NCBI GenBank assembly: GCA_043228905.1
Contig: JBHGNT010000003.1
Span: 8,494,001-8,558,000 of the forward strand
From: Azolla caroliniana
Taxonomy: Eukaryota; Polypodiophyta
Direction of reading: 5' to 3'
DNA: 64,000 bases
A program made the translations under genes and the position numbers. How positions within the stretch are numbered: the stretch's first letter is position 1; each line of letters opens with the position of its first letter. Shown here piece by piece: positions 47,060 through 58,800 of this stretch. The notes beneath the pieces are model-generated. The model saw nothing but the letters and a program-made list of their open reading frames with translations, was not told the origin of the DNA and ran no database searches.

Positions 47060-49262
47060 AAGGTGAAGAGGAAACCAAAAGCTGAATTTAGATGGATTGC
47101 AAAAGGGGAATCCACCAGATATCTAGGAACGTGGATTGGTGTAGATATCGACAAAGGAATACATTTGAAACAAATTCAAAGTAAATTTTGTGATAAAATA
47201 CGCATCTGGTTCGGGAAGAACTTATCATTGGCTAGCAGGATTATAGTAGCTAACCATGTGCTCTTGTCTACGTTGTGGCATGCGGTCTCACTGTAGATGT
47301 TTGATAAGCATGCTATTTGTACTGTTAAAGCATGTATCAAGGGATTCCTATGGGCTGGGAATAGGAAAGACAACATAGTAGCTAAAGTATCATGGTCTAC
47401 GTTGACGCTTCACAAAAGTGAGGGGGGTTTAGGATTGATTGGCCCTAGATTGCAAAGTCAGTCATTGCTATGCAAGGTATTGGTAAGGAGCTTGCTACCC
47501 GGAAATGAGTTATGGAAAACGTTGATTCATAATAGAAGCATCCTCTGGAGTCCACGACTTGGTGGACATTGGAAGCCACATAAATCATGGCTATTTTGTA
47601 TGGACTTAAAGCTTAGGAAATCTAATATGTTGGCTGATCGCACATGTATGTTAGTGATGAAGGCATGGAGTATGGTTTGTGGGCATCTAAGTCGGATAGG
47701 TCCAAGTACTAATGTTGAATGGATGCACCAACCCCTATTGTGGAATGAGACCTTAAAGTCGACGAAGGGAAAGATGTTTGGACAGAACAAGGTTATGTCA
47801 TGCGCTATATTGTATTGTGCAAGGATTCATTCAATGACACATTGGATGCGGTTGTTTGCTAGTAATTGTGATAAATTATATGAAAACTTGGGAAAGTTCA
47901 GAAATGGCAAGAAGATGCTTGACCTAGTCAATACAGTTATATACTTTGTTCCTTTCAGTAATGTGGAAGAGGGTGAATGGTCCAGACAATGTGATGATAC
48001 GGGAAAAATTATCAATGCCAAGGGTCTAGGAAAGAACAGGAAGATTATCCAGTTGGGATCCGTAGATGAAGGTGCAAGTTGGTCCCCGATTAGAATTGTG
48101 GCGCTAGACGGTAAGAAATGGAAGGTGAATCCGCTAGTCATTGAGGTTGAGGAGGACTGGATCTTGTATGTGGTTGAAGCCAAACCACTCAAGTGTTTAG
48201 AATGAGATCCTGTAGAATATAAGTGGAGAGAAGAACAAGATAAATCAATAGGTTTCTTCAAGCACTCGACGCACTTGGGGAGAAAGTATGATTGCATCAT
48301 GAGAAATGTGCCAATAAATGGGCCCATGTAGATGTCGATTCGGTCTTCGTGGATAGAACCAAGTGCAGGATATGGAAATCATCCCTCCCCAAGAGGGTCA
48401 AAGTGTTTTTCTGGTTAATCACCCATCGGGTTGTTCCAACTGAAGAGTGGCTTGGGAGAAGGGGTGGCATGAATTGCAAGGCCTGCGGAGCGAGTTTGGA
48501 GGATAACGCACACTGTTTGTGGAGTTGCTTGCGAGCCCACAAAGTTTGGATGAGGAGATTAAGAATCTTGGCTCGGTCCGGGGTTGATGTTCATGTATTG
48601 AGTGCAGCAGCTATTTGGTTGGCTATTGAATCGACTATGTGCTTTCATGGGTGGAATGGAAATAGTCCTTTAAAGGTGGTGCATGGGACTGTACAACCTT
48701 CAGCACAAGGAGGTTCATTCTACATATAGGAACGGTACGTGGACATTTGGTTATTAGTGGTCAACCTTACAGTTTGGCAAGTGTGCGTATCTAGGTGCAA
48801 TGAGTCTTTCACAGATAAGAGAACCCTCAAATGCAAGTGAAGAAGCCTTTAGGGGCCCTCAGATGCAATCGAAGAAGCTAGAGGTCATTTCCTTCTGAAA
48901 TGGAGAGGTTCTCCAATGTTGCAGATGGTGGATGGCAATGCAAAGTGGATTATCAACCACGATGGTGGTTGTTCCATCTGAGAGTACCAAACATATAGGT
49001 GGGTGTTGCCACGTAAAGAGATTGGAGGATGTCTATGTTGAAATTGGGTTGTATGAGGCTCACGTTGAGGGTATGCGGTCGAGTAATATTGTGCTCATCG
49101 GATGATGCGGCGATTATGAGTTTTTTGTTTATTCCTTTATACATGTCAGTTTCTTTATAGCCATGCAAGTTGGCTTGTAAGACATGGGTTGTATATATTA
49201 TCCTATGTACATTGACTTAACTAATGGAAGTAGTAATTTTTTTGTAAAAGAAAAAAAAAACA
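47060..49262 (+). mobile_element. 5'-truncated LINE with A-rich tail (RT end, linker domain, zf-RVT)
   Basis: 47063-47296 encodes the RT thumb (STRYLGTWIGVDIDKG, LSLASRIIVANHVLLSTLW). One stop, then 47297-48205 continues (FLWAGNRKDN, SEGGLGLIGPRLQSQSLL). A long segment then aligns with the LINE at 2.76-3.98 kb: SPRLGGHW, DGKKWKVNPLVIEVEEDW, GFFKHSTHLGRK. The zf-RVT domain follows at 48340-48560 (LPKRVKVFFWLITHRVVPTE, CKACGASLEDNAHCLWSC). Non-coding sequence then runs to an A-rich tail (AAAAGAAAAAAAAAA) ending near 49260. The 5' part is missing, as usual for LINE insertions. Only a few stops or frame breaks separate long open segments, so this copy is less decayed than the first. Confidence 0.87.
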
Positions 49263-49435
49263 TGCATGCTGGCACATGGAAGATATTAAAGAAAGCAATA
49301 TTCTATAACAAGTGACTTCTCAAATGCTTTCTTTCTAGGTTGTGTTTTGAAGTTTTTTTTACCATAAAACATATGCTCCATTGGTATTAATAAAAAGCCC
49401 GGAGGCAGTATACAAATAGTACATAATATTGTTTC
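49262..49435. other. Short intergenic segment
   Basis: No feature recognised. Confidence 0.4.
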
Positions 49436-49449
49436 ATCTCCACCAGTAT

Positions 49450-49691
49450 ATCTGAACTGATTCTAGCATTTGTAAAAACTATTGGCACAACATTGATTCC
49501 AGTGATCTACTGTAGAAAACAAAATTTCGGGCTCTTAGAACAGAACTCCATAGAAAACTTATATTTCACATGATATTCCATGTCCTCCGTCTTTCCAATC
49601 ATATGTGTCAGGTGTGGAGCTGTAAGAAGATTTACCATCCCAACAGAAACAGTTGCAAACAGATCTGAACTGATTCCAGCATTTGTAAAAA
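49450..49691 (-). pseudogene. Relic exon of a hexose-transporter-like (MFS sugar porter) gene, with partial second copy
   Basis: On the minus strand a pyrimidine-rich TTTTTTTCTCCCCAACAG acceptor is followed by a 56-base exon (49691-49636) ending GGGATG|GTAAAT. Read in the frame set by a 1-base phase, it gives (V)FTNAGISSDLFATVSVGM. This matches the VFRSAGI.SDVAASALVGA-type segment of plastidic-glucose-transporter/SGB1-like sugar porters. A partial second copy lies at 49478-49450 (FTNARISSDI) behind another CAATAG acceptor. I find no other exons of such a gene nearby, so this looks like an orphaned fragment. The assignment rests on 18 residues plus good splice signals. Confidence 0.45.
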
Positions 49692-49699
49692 CTGTTGGG

Positions 49700-50730
49700 G
49701 AGAAAAAAACAGACCATGAAAATGAAATGTACTATACTAATCTCCACCTCTCACCCCATTTGCTTCGATCCCCACAACTTATTCACTCTCCCTTCATGAT
49801 GTGCTTCGGCCCCCTCACCATCATCACTCCTAAAAACAACCAAATTGCTTCATTCAATCCACCTCCACCATCTCGCCGAATGCCACCAATGTCCTGTGGA
49901 ATTAACAACAAAATAAGTAAAAAAATTCCTCATCCCCTCATGAGCTGCTTCGATCCCCTCATGTGTTTTGAAGTTTTCATGTCTTGTATTTAGAGAATTG
50001 TAGTAGTGGTGTCATCATTTTTAGAGTGAATTTGGTCTACATTGTGCCCACTTGCTTAGGAAGAAATTTATTTTGTACACTTTTGAGGGCAAGTAAAGCA
50101 AGCGAGTTCTTTTGTAGCATTTCAATGTTTATAAAACTCCCAACATTGAAGATCTCAAAAAACCAACATCTAGATCTAGATTTTGACTTTTACTTGTGAT
50201 TGAGATTAGGGGATTGTGGTTTGTGATTGTGGTTATTAAAAAATATGGATATACATTATTAACTTCAATGCATATCAACAGTTCAAGAACTCTTTTATAT
50301 GAGTATTTGAATGTAAATTCTTGTTTGGTTCCTTGAGAAATAGTTTCCTCGCTATCATGGTATCTCTTTCTTCATGTGCTTTCCTTATAAATTTGTATTA
50401 CCTTAATAGAAGCATGCATTTTGATATAAACACAAGTTGAAGTTCCAAATTTTATTGAATTTGGTGCACATTTTGAAGAAAACTAGTTATGTACAGCCTA
50501 CATAGTAACTTGTGTCATTTACAACGAGTTTTCAAACTAACAGCTTATAACCTATGTATCCTACATGTTGACTTATGTTTCTTTTGAAAAAACTTGAAGT
50601 AGACCATTTCTAAATATGTGTAATGTGTTGCAATATTTCCAGTTCAAGCAATTGCTAGTTCGGAGTGCCCTTACATCGTGTGGTCTTAACACTATTGTGA
50701 AAGATGTTGGTCATCTACGTGTATTCCACT
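49700..50730. other. Intergenic, no supported gene
   Basis: The plus frame 49580-49993 (137 codons) overlaps the relic exon on the other strand and shows no domain. CTTCGATCCCC/CTTCGGCCCCC segments repeat loosely near 49763, 49804 and 49949. Confidence 0.4.
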
Positions 50731-50732
50731 TA

Positions 50733-50818
50733 TTGTTTGTATTTCCATATGATATGTAATTACATTTGTATTTCCACTTATTGTTGTATTTCCATATGAT
50801 ATGTAATTACATTTCTTG
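50733..50818. repeat. Tandem duplication (about 38-41 bp)
   Basis: GTATTTCCATATGATATGTAATTACATT occurs twice (about 50738 and 50782) with a shared CCACTTATTGT block. Confidence 0.75.
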
Positions 50819-52600
50819 AAACTCATATTCCAATCTAGACCCCTTAGATGAGAAAAAATAAAGTTTGTTTATGTTCAATCATCATACTCTACAACAAACA
50901 CAAACTTGGAGTTAATTATATGTATGTACTAGTCGCTTGCACACAAAATGATTTGGTTATGTATTAGACACCCTCATGGTAAGCCGCATTTGGTTATGTA
51001 CAAAGGTTCGATACGAAAAGTATTTGTCATTACATAATAGGCACAATTGTAGATATTGGTTTAGACATTTCAAGTAATGGTCATGCTATGTTGCATTGAA
51101 GAATAACATTGGAAGATACTGAACAAGTCTTTCATGTTGTAGAAAGGAAGCTTTAGTCATTGTATCACAACATTTTAAAATGTCTCTGAACTTGATGGAT
51201 CTGTAGAACGGTTTGACGGCTGGCGGAAATCTCAGCCAAAGTCTTTAAAATACGTGCTTGTCAAAAAAGATGCATCATCATAAAATAATAAAAGAAAATT
51301 TGTATATTATCATTGAGCACTAAGATGTCTTAGTCATAAACTAATTTAAGAGACCAAAGACCTGCAAATTTCTAATTTGCTAAGAGTCAATAATATTAAA
51401 AGAAATTTGTATAGGAATACAATTCAAAAATCAGCATACTACTATTGTTTTTTGAGAAACACATACACTACCATTGTTCTAGATTCTACTACATGAATGT
51501 GCTTCTGAGTGAGCATATTCCATTGTTACTAAGCCACAACTCTTTGCTTATGTCCTAGTTGTCTCTACTAGTCTAAGCCCTAGTGTGGTCTTGTAAGGGG
51601 TTTGCATTATAGGTTAACTTGGCCACATGACTCCCTACTTGCGATCACTTCCAACAATGTCTTAGCCTCCTATAAGCAAGGTTCAAAGTTTCATGGATTA
51701 TGCTTTCCCACCAGTCATCAAACTCATTTCATTCTAGCTTTACACCCAATATTAACTAGGTTGAGGATTGTTTCTTAATGATATGAAATGGAACTTCAAT
51801 AGTCCGATTAAACTAAAGTTGGATCGAGTCATCTCAATCATCTAATTCATTGTCAAGCTCCATTGCCAAACTCATGCACAAACTGTTTACAAAGAAAAAA
51901 AGGTATGATAGGGTTGTCATTACATTACAATAACCCACTAAAATCTTCAATGACTTGGCTCATGTATATAGAGATGACAATATTGCAACCTATTAAAATG
52001 AGCTTACAAGATCCCAAATTGGCTAATTTGAATATGGTTTGCAAATAAACCATATATCACAATGTAATTTTGTATAAAATGAAGAAAAACACATCACCCA
52101 TTCCCTTTCTACAACTCTCCATTATGGTTGAGGCACTAGTCTTGAAGTTTTGACAGCATGTTTCCATTTCTCAACAAAACTTTATTGCACAGCTGAAATG
52201 AAGCATTCAGCATATTCACAAAACTGTATTGCACAAAACAATGAAGCATTCACAAAACTGGATCAGTTCAAAGAGTGGAGTAATATAAACATTCAGAGAC
52301 TTAAGGTGCAAAGATGTATGGTTAGAAATCACCGGCTCTTAATGATTTTCATTCATGCAGATCACATGCTAGCGTATGATATTAATATGACTCTTTCATA
52401 TAATACATATTTTTGGTGATTCAACATGCATTTGTTATCACTCTTTTAAAGCTCACTCTTTTCATATCAAACAGTTTGCACCATATAGAGAAAAAACAGG
52501 TGATGAATTGCCAACCCGTTTAAAACTATTTTTGCTTGTTTTGAGTCTTAAGAATTTACAACTTGGCTATGCTTGAGTAGAGGGTGTGATATGCACACCA
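50819..52600. other. AT-rich intergenic DNA, nothing recognised
   Basis: Only short anonymous frames (51863-52048, 52150-52419). It separates the transposon cluster from the 3' end of the minus-strand gene. Confidence 0.5.
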
Positions 52601-52604
52601 ATAC

Positions 52605-52610
52605 TTTATT
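52605..52610 (-). terminator. Candidate polyadenylation signal of the vasculin-like gene
   Basis: The minus strand reads AATAAA about 220 bases after the stop codon at 52830. Confidence 0.4.
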
Positions 52611-52829
52611 CCATCTCATAAGAAGCTTTTTGATACAACCCTTCGAAGTTCGAGGTTAAAAAAACAAATCAACGTTCCAAAAATACGCCGATATCAAAAT
52701 CGTTTTACTTCTACTGAAGAATAGCAATCATCAGGATCATACACAATACCCTTTTTCCGTAAGGTTTAAGCGCAAGGTGTAAAAAGATTTACTTTTGCAC
52801 TTCCTACAAGCAAAGTCAATAGACATGAG

Positions 52830-55800
52830 TTAGACAATAATGCCATTTGCAAATGAACGGGGGGGCTCATCATCCGTTTCCGAATCTGACGAAGATAGAC
52901 ATGCCGATGAGATGCTCTCCAAGCTTCCCATGAACCGACTGACGGAAAGAGTTTTCATTACTTTGTGTTTGCATGTCCCATTGAGAGGGCTTTTTCTCTG
53001 GTTTAGCTGTTCCATCACATCAAAAGAACACAATTTGGTTAGGAGTTAGGGTTTAGGGATACGGGACAAGTGTTGACAAATTTTAGAAGTTAGGGATTAG
53101 GACATTAAATGATTGGGATGAATTAGGGAGCACAGGGATTGCTGGCTCAGGATGAGGTTTCACTTTTAGGGAGATTCAGAGTAAGGGATTAGGGTTTAGG
53201 GTTCCAATTGTTTAGGGTTAGGACTTCATGACATTGGGTATTAGGGTTTACAGACATTCAGTATAAGAGTTCAACGACATTTGGGAACTATGGTCTCTGG
53301 TTAAAGGCAATAGGAAAGTAGGAATGAGCAATGTAATCCCTAATCCCTAAACCATAAACCTTCTCATCAAATAGAGAACAGTATAAAGCAAAAGCAACTA
53401 ACCTCGTGATAGAAAGCATTGATTTCCTCTTCAGTTAACTCGCTGCCTTCCGCATTCTCTTCCCAACCAAGAGACCGCATAAAAGCAGCTTCCTCCTCCT
53501 CAGATGCTCCAGGCATAAAAGAAACCTTAGTCTCTTCTTGGATTTCTGTTGACAAACTCTTTTGCAACGGGCTATCCAATACGGCTGGGCTATGCTTTGA
53601 AACACCGTTTGCATAAATCGTCAATGACATCGATGGCAGATTTGAATCTTCACAGATACCATTCAGCTTCAATTCGCTTCCATTGTTAGTACAATTTTCT
53701 CCTTTATTTATCGATACATCGATGGATTCATTGGTAATCTCACTTTTAACTTCATTTGATAAATTGGATGCAACAGCATTGCTTGATTTTTTTCGAATAG
53801 AATTGAAGAAATCACTCCGATTACGAGCCTGAAGTGATGGTCGGCGGTCATCAGCAGCTGTTATTGATCCCTTTACATCCAAAATAGTCTTACGGAGACC
53901 CACTATTCCATTATTAGGAGTAGCTAAAGATGGAGCAGAGGTAGAAGAGGCAGTGGATCCTTGAGGAATCAAAGGGGGGCCACTGTCGCTTCTTGACAAA
54001 GTAGGAACTACAACCCCATCTTTTCCAGACTTAAGGACTAGTAGCTTTCCTTGGGACTGCTTTGGTGGTTCTACCCTTGCAGTTGTAGGTTTGTGTGACA
54101 AATTTGACTGTAAGGAACCAGGCTGTTGGGACCCTTTAGATGTCATCACTGTTCCATCTACAGTCCGTGATGCTTTAGCTTTAGATTTGTCAGAAAGAAT
54201 CTGGAACAAACATATTGAACAGTCTCATATCTTCGTTGAAACATCATTGACGCATTGGAGTACATACAATACATTGTTTCACAAAGAAATACCTAGTAAA
54301 TATGATACAACTTCTTTACATCATAGATGCATCAAGGTATATAGATGACAAATACGCACAACTCAAAATGGATCTTGTTCTTCACATGTATGATAGGTGG
54401 CTTGAACAAGGAAAGAGAAGGGAAAAAAACACTAGTTACACTCATATGAACTGACATGTTAGGACGTCTACAAGGAAACATCACGATGCACCAATTCACA
54501 TTTCCATCCTCGCAACATTCAGAGTGAGACAACATCTTCACACAATAGTGTCCTTTGACGAGTTATTTCACTGTAAAGATATGTAGGCTGGGAATGGTTT
54601 ATCCTGTGATGATTTTGGCTGATGTACTCTTGAGTTGGCAATTTACTACTCAAGATATCCACACTCAAAAGTCTTTAAAAACTTCACATGCCACACATTT
54701 TGATTGATCCGTTAATCACAAGCCATGATACATTGTGATTTCCCTGTGATGAAAATGTATTCTTTTTCAACACTGATATACATGGATGGAGACTCTTCCC
54801 TACATAGGAGAATCAAAATCAAGCAATGCTAAGGGTAGTCAAAATGCTTTCATAAGAATGACAAGGAGGTGGTAGAACCATCAATATCTGTGAAAACTTC
54901 CTTCAAACAAGTTTGCAGGATCACAGCATAGCAGAATGCTATTATTACATGCCTAGGTCATAATTCATCATAAACATGATGGGTTCTATTGGATTTAGTT
55001 GCAAACTTACCTATGAAGACAGCTGGAACAAAGTTGAAATTGTAACAAATGAAGAAACTTGATATAAATAAGGATGGTTGGTCAAGTGCATTTTAATTGT
55101 ACAACAAAGAAATACATTTGTTGAGAGTCCTTGCTATCTTAGCCCTAGGTTAAGCATTACTTGGACAGTGTGACATACTTACTTGGACTCGGCAATGGTC
55201 ACAATCACAATCTTGTACAATTGTATTACCATGGATTTTATATTGACAGATGGCTTCCCAAATATAGGATGGATTTGACTTGCCCTTGGAGAATTTCATC
55301 AAAAACTCTCTGAGATTAGATTTGTATGTGGGTAGTCTATGACATGCTAAACTGGCCAACGTGATGGATACATGAGTTATACATGTATTGCCACAGATGT
55401 CATATTAGAGAACGAATTCCCAAATATTAGATGGATCATGCACTTTTTGCAAAGCATGTGATGGATTGCTAACATTTTGAGGTAGCCATGACTCATACAC
55501 CATCTAGGGTTAAGGATAGAATTTGGAGAGTTCACTGTGAGACTTGCAAAGCAGAATGAATATACTGTGAAGACATATTCTACCTAAGAACAGACAATCA
55601 AGAAAAATATACTTGCTAAGAATAGATCGGGGATTAGTTTTATGTTTACAAATCAATCTTTGCAATTGCACATTTTTGGCAGCCCCTATGGTGTAGTGAT
55701 GGCTAATATGCGGAAAAAAAAGTTGCAAATCAGTTGTCATAGACATCCCTCAAGTCAAACATAGGTCAGCATCTACTATCTCTTCACATTTTACTTAAAT

Positions 55801-58800
55801 GATCCTTTATGTATTGTTTCTAGCAGTTTCATTTCAAAAGTTTGATCATATTAAGATGAGCAGTTAAAAAATTGAATGATTAGTTTTAGATTTGCACGGT
55901 TCTAATCCTTTGTTCATGTCTGCATTCATCTCTTTATGTCTGTATTTCCAATGCGATACTTTCATATTTCTTACGTCAACTAGAGTTCTGGCAAAAAAAT
56001 TTATTCCCAAAATTTCTGGCAACTAGAGTCATAAAAAAATTTATTCATATTCAGAATCACATCCTTAAACATGCAATTAATATATTTATATAAAACTTTT
56101 AATATTTGATTCCCATAAACAAAGGAACCAAAAGAGGTCTGAATTGTTGATGGAAAAGAAAATTTTGAACCTTTCAGTAATGATGTGATTGGCAATTGGG
56201 TTTGATAGTTCGGAGAATTCTGCTGCATTAACTGCAGCATGCAGTAGAGGACATGGAAGATTTAGACAACAAGGTAACTGAAAGTTGGATGAGGTGGAAA
56301 GATTGGGAATACTTTGTTGCATTCATTGCTCCATGAATACCATCAATTTTGGGGCATGTTACAAAGAGATTCTGTAATAAAGACTAATGACTAGCTACTG
56401 TCATTCTTTAACAATTATTACCAAAAGGCTGGTGAAATAAGACCCAAGTATATTAAATTTGGGAGCGACATTCACAATGGAAGTCATAACACATCGTATA
56501 TGGATTGCATTGTGCATCACAATTCCCATACAGAAAGAGAAAAGAGGACACCTAAAAACTGGAAGGAACATACTCTAATGCATGCACAAACAAAACCAGA
56601 CAAACACTGCGTTCTCTCTTTTTTATGACTAGACCATTCAACATACGCCTGAAACTGAATGAGTGCATGAGGGAACGAATACAAGAAATGATCAGCATAA
56701 CAAAATAGAAAGACAAACAAACACAAAACGCTGCAAGTGCAACCTTTGCATATATAATATCAAACCCAAGAAGGGTAAGACCATAACTTCATACATTACT
56801 TGAAAAATATTATTATATAAATACATTTTAATATTCGTAGCTCAAAGTTTGAGAAGCCTTGTGAGGTTATATAGGTTTAAAGAAACTTATGAGGTTATAT
56901 AGGTTTCCCCTGAAGGTATTTTTTCAGATGTCCATACTTGGTACACCTTTAAACATCCCTTTTCCAATGCATGCATCTTTATCAGCAATTGTCTCCTGAA
57001 TTAGGAATGTTCATTCTCAAATATCTTCTTTTCCTATTGCAAGACACCTTTCTCAACAAGTAAACCTATTCTCAACAAGGCCATTGGGATACAGAACATG
57101 ATAAGAGTCATGGTGGTTTCAAAAATAAGAACCAGAATGATCATATCCACTCCCAATAATCGCAAGGGCTGATCCGGAATCACCTACTCAATTGACAAGC
57201 ATAGCTTTGATAGCTGCTTTATTAGCTTAAAGCCATGCAAACCGAAAATTAATCTTCTTCGTAGCCTTGATTATGCTAACTTATAGAAAGCAATTATCTA
57301 GATAGGTAGGCATTTCCCTATGAAAACAACCTAGCGAGAATGGTTTTTTATCTAATATAGGCGGCCTGTGACCTCCATCATAGGAATTGGAGGTGGCTTA
57401 CCAAATAGCTCATCGAACTCACAAACAACTTCCAAAATGGATAATCCTAAATTAGGAAGTGGATCAACACAAAACACAAAACCTAAAAGCAACGTCGGCA
57501 TATCCTACCAAAAGCCCCATCGAAATCTAAATTTACTGCTACTGCATCACTAGCAATAAGTGCACAATGATCTATCTTCCCAAAGTAAGGACATTTTACA
57601 CCAAATCAGGATCCGTGCACTAACCTGTTGTACCTGATCCGGAATCACCTACTCAATTGACAAACAAGCATAGCTTTGATAGCTGCTTTATTAGCTTAAA
57701 GCCACGCAAACCGAAAATTAATCTTCTTCGTAGCCTTGATTATGCTAACTTATAGAAAGCAATTATCTAGATAGGTAGGCATTTCCCTATGAAAACAACC
57801 TAGCGAGAATGGTTTTTTATCTAATATAGGCAGCTTGTGACCTCCACCATAGGAATTGGAGGTGGCTTACCAAATAGCTCATCGAACTCACAAACAACTT
57901 CCAAAATGGATAATCCTAAATTAGGAAGTGGATCAACACAAAACACAAAACCTAAAAGCAACTTCAGCATATCCTACCAAAGCCCCATCGAAATCTAAAT
58001 TTACTGCTACTGCATCACTAGCAATAAGTGCACAATGATCTATCTTCCCAAAGTAAGGACATTTTACACCAAATCAGGATCCGTGCACTAACCTGTTGTA
58101 CCTGATCCGGAATCACCTACTCAATTGGCAAGCATAGCTTTGATAGCTGCTTTATTAGCTTAAAGTCATGCAAACCGAAAATTAATCTTCTTCGTAGCCT
58201 TGATTATGCTAACTTATAGAAAGCAATTATCTAGATAGGTAGGCATTTCCCTATGAAAACAACCTAGCGAGAATGGTTTTTTATCTAATATAGGCAGCTT
58301 GTGACCTCCACCATAGGAATTGGAGGTGGCTTACCAAATAGCTCATCGAACTCACAAACAACTTCCAAAATGGATAATCCTAAATTAGGAAGTGGATCAA
58401 CACAAAACACAAAACCTAAAAGCAACTTCAGCATATCCTACCAAAGCCCCATCGAAATCTAAACTTACTGCTACAGCATCACTAGCAATAAGTGCACAAT
58501 GATCAATCTTCCCAAAGTCAGGACATCTTACACCAAATCAGGATCCGTGCACTAACCTATTGTACGATCATCCTTGAGAGAACGAATTCAAGTGCTTAGT
58601 TCATGGATTAATTAACATGAGATATCTCATGTCGTGGATGTGAATATCACATATAGTGTGGATACTCCAGCATAATCAAGAGGAAAGACAAATGGACTGC
58701 TAGAAAGAGTATCGTTGTAACCATAGCAAGTAGAAAAGTTTAAAATGCAAACAAGTCCCCACTCTCATATACAATATCAGCCACTATATAAATGTTTGTG

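Noticed and set aside
49580-49993. Plus-strand 137-codon frame as a candidate gene
   Set aside because: It overlaps the better supported minus-strand transporter exon and has no recognisable domain.
55685-55715. GCCCCTATGGTGTAGTGATGG, which resembles a tRNA 5' half
   Set aside because: No matching acceptor stem, T-arm (GGTTCGA) or anticodon arm could be drawn around it.
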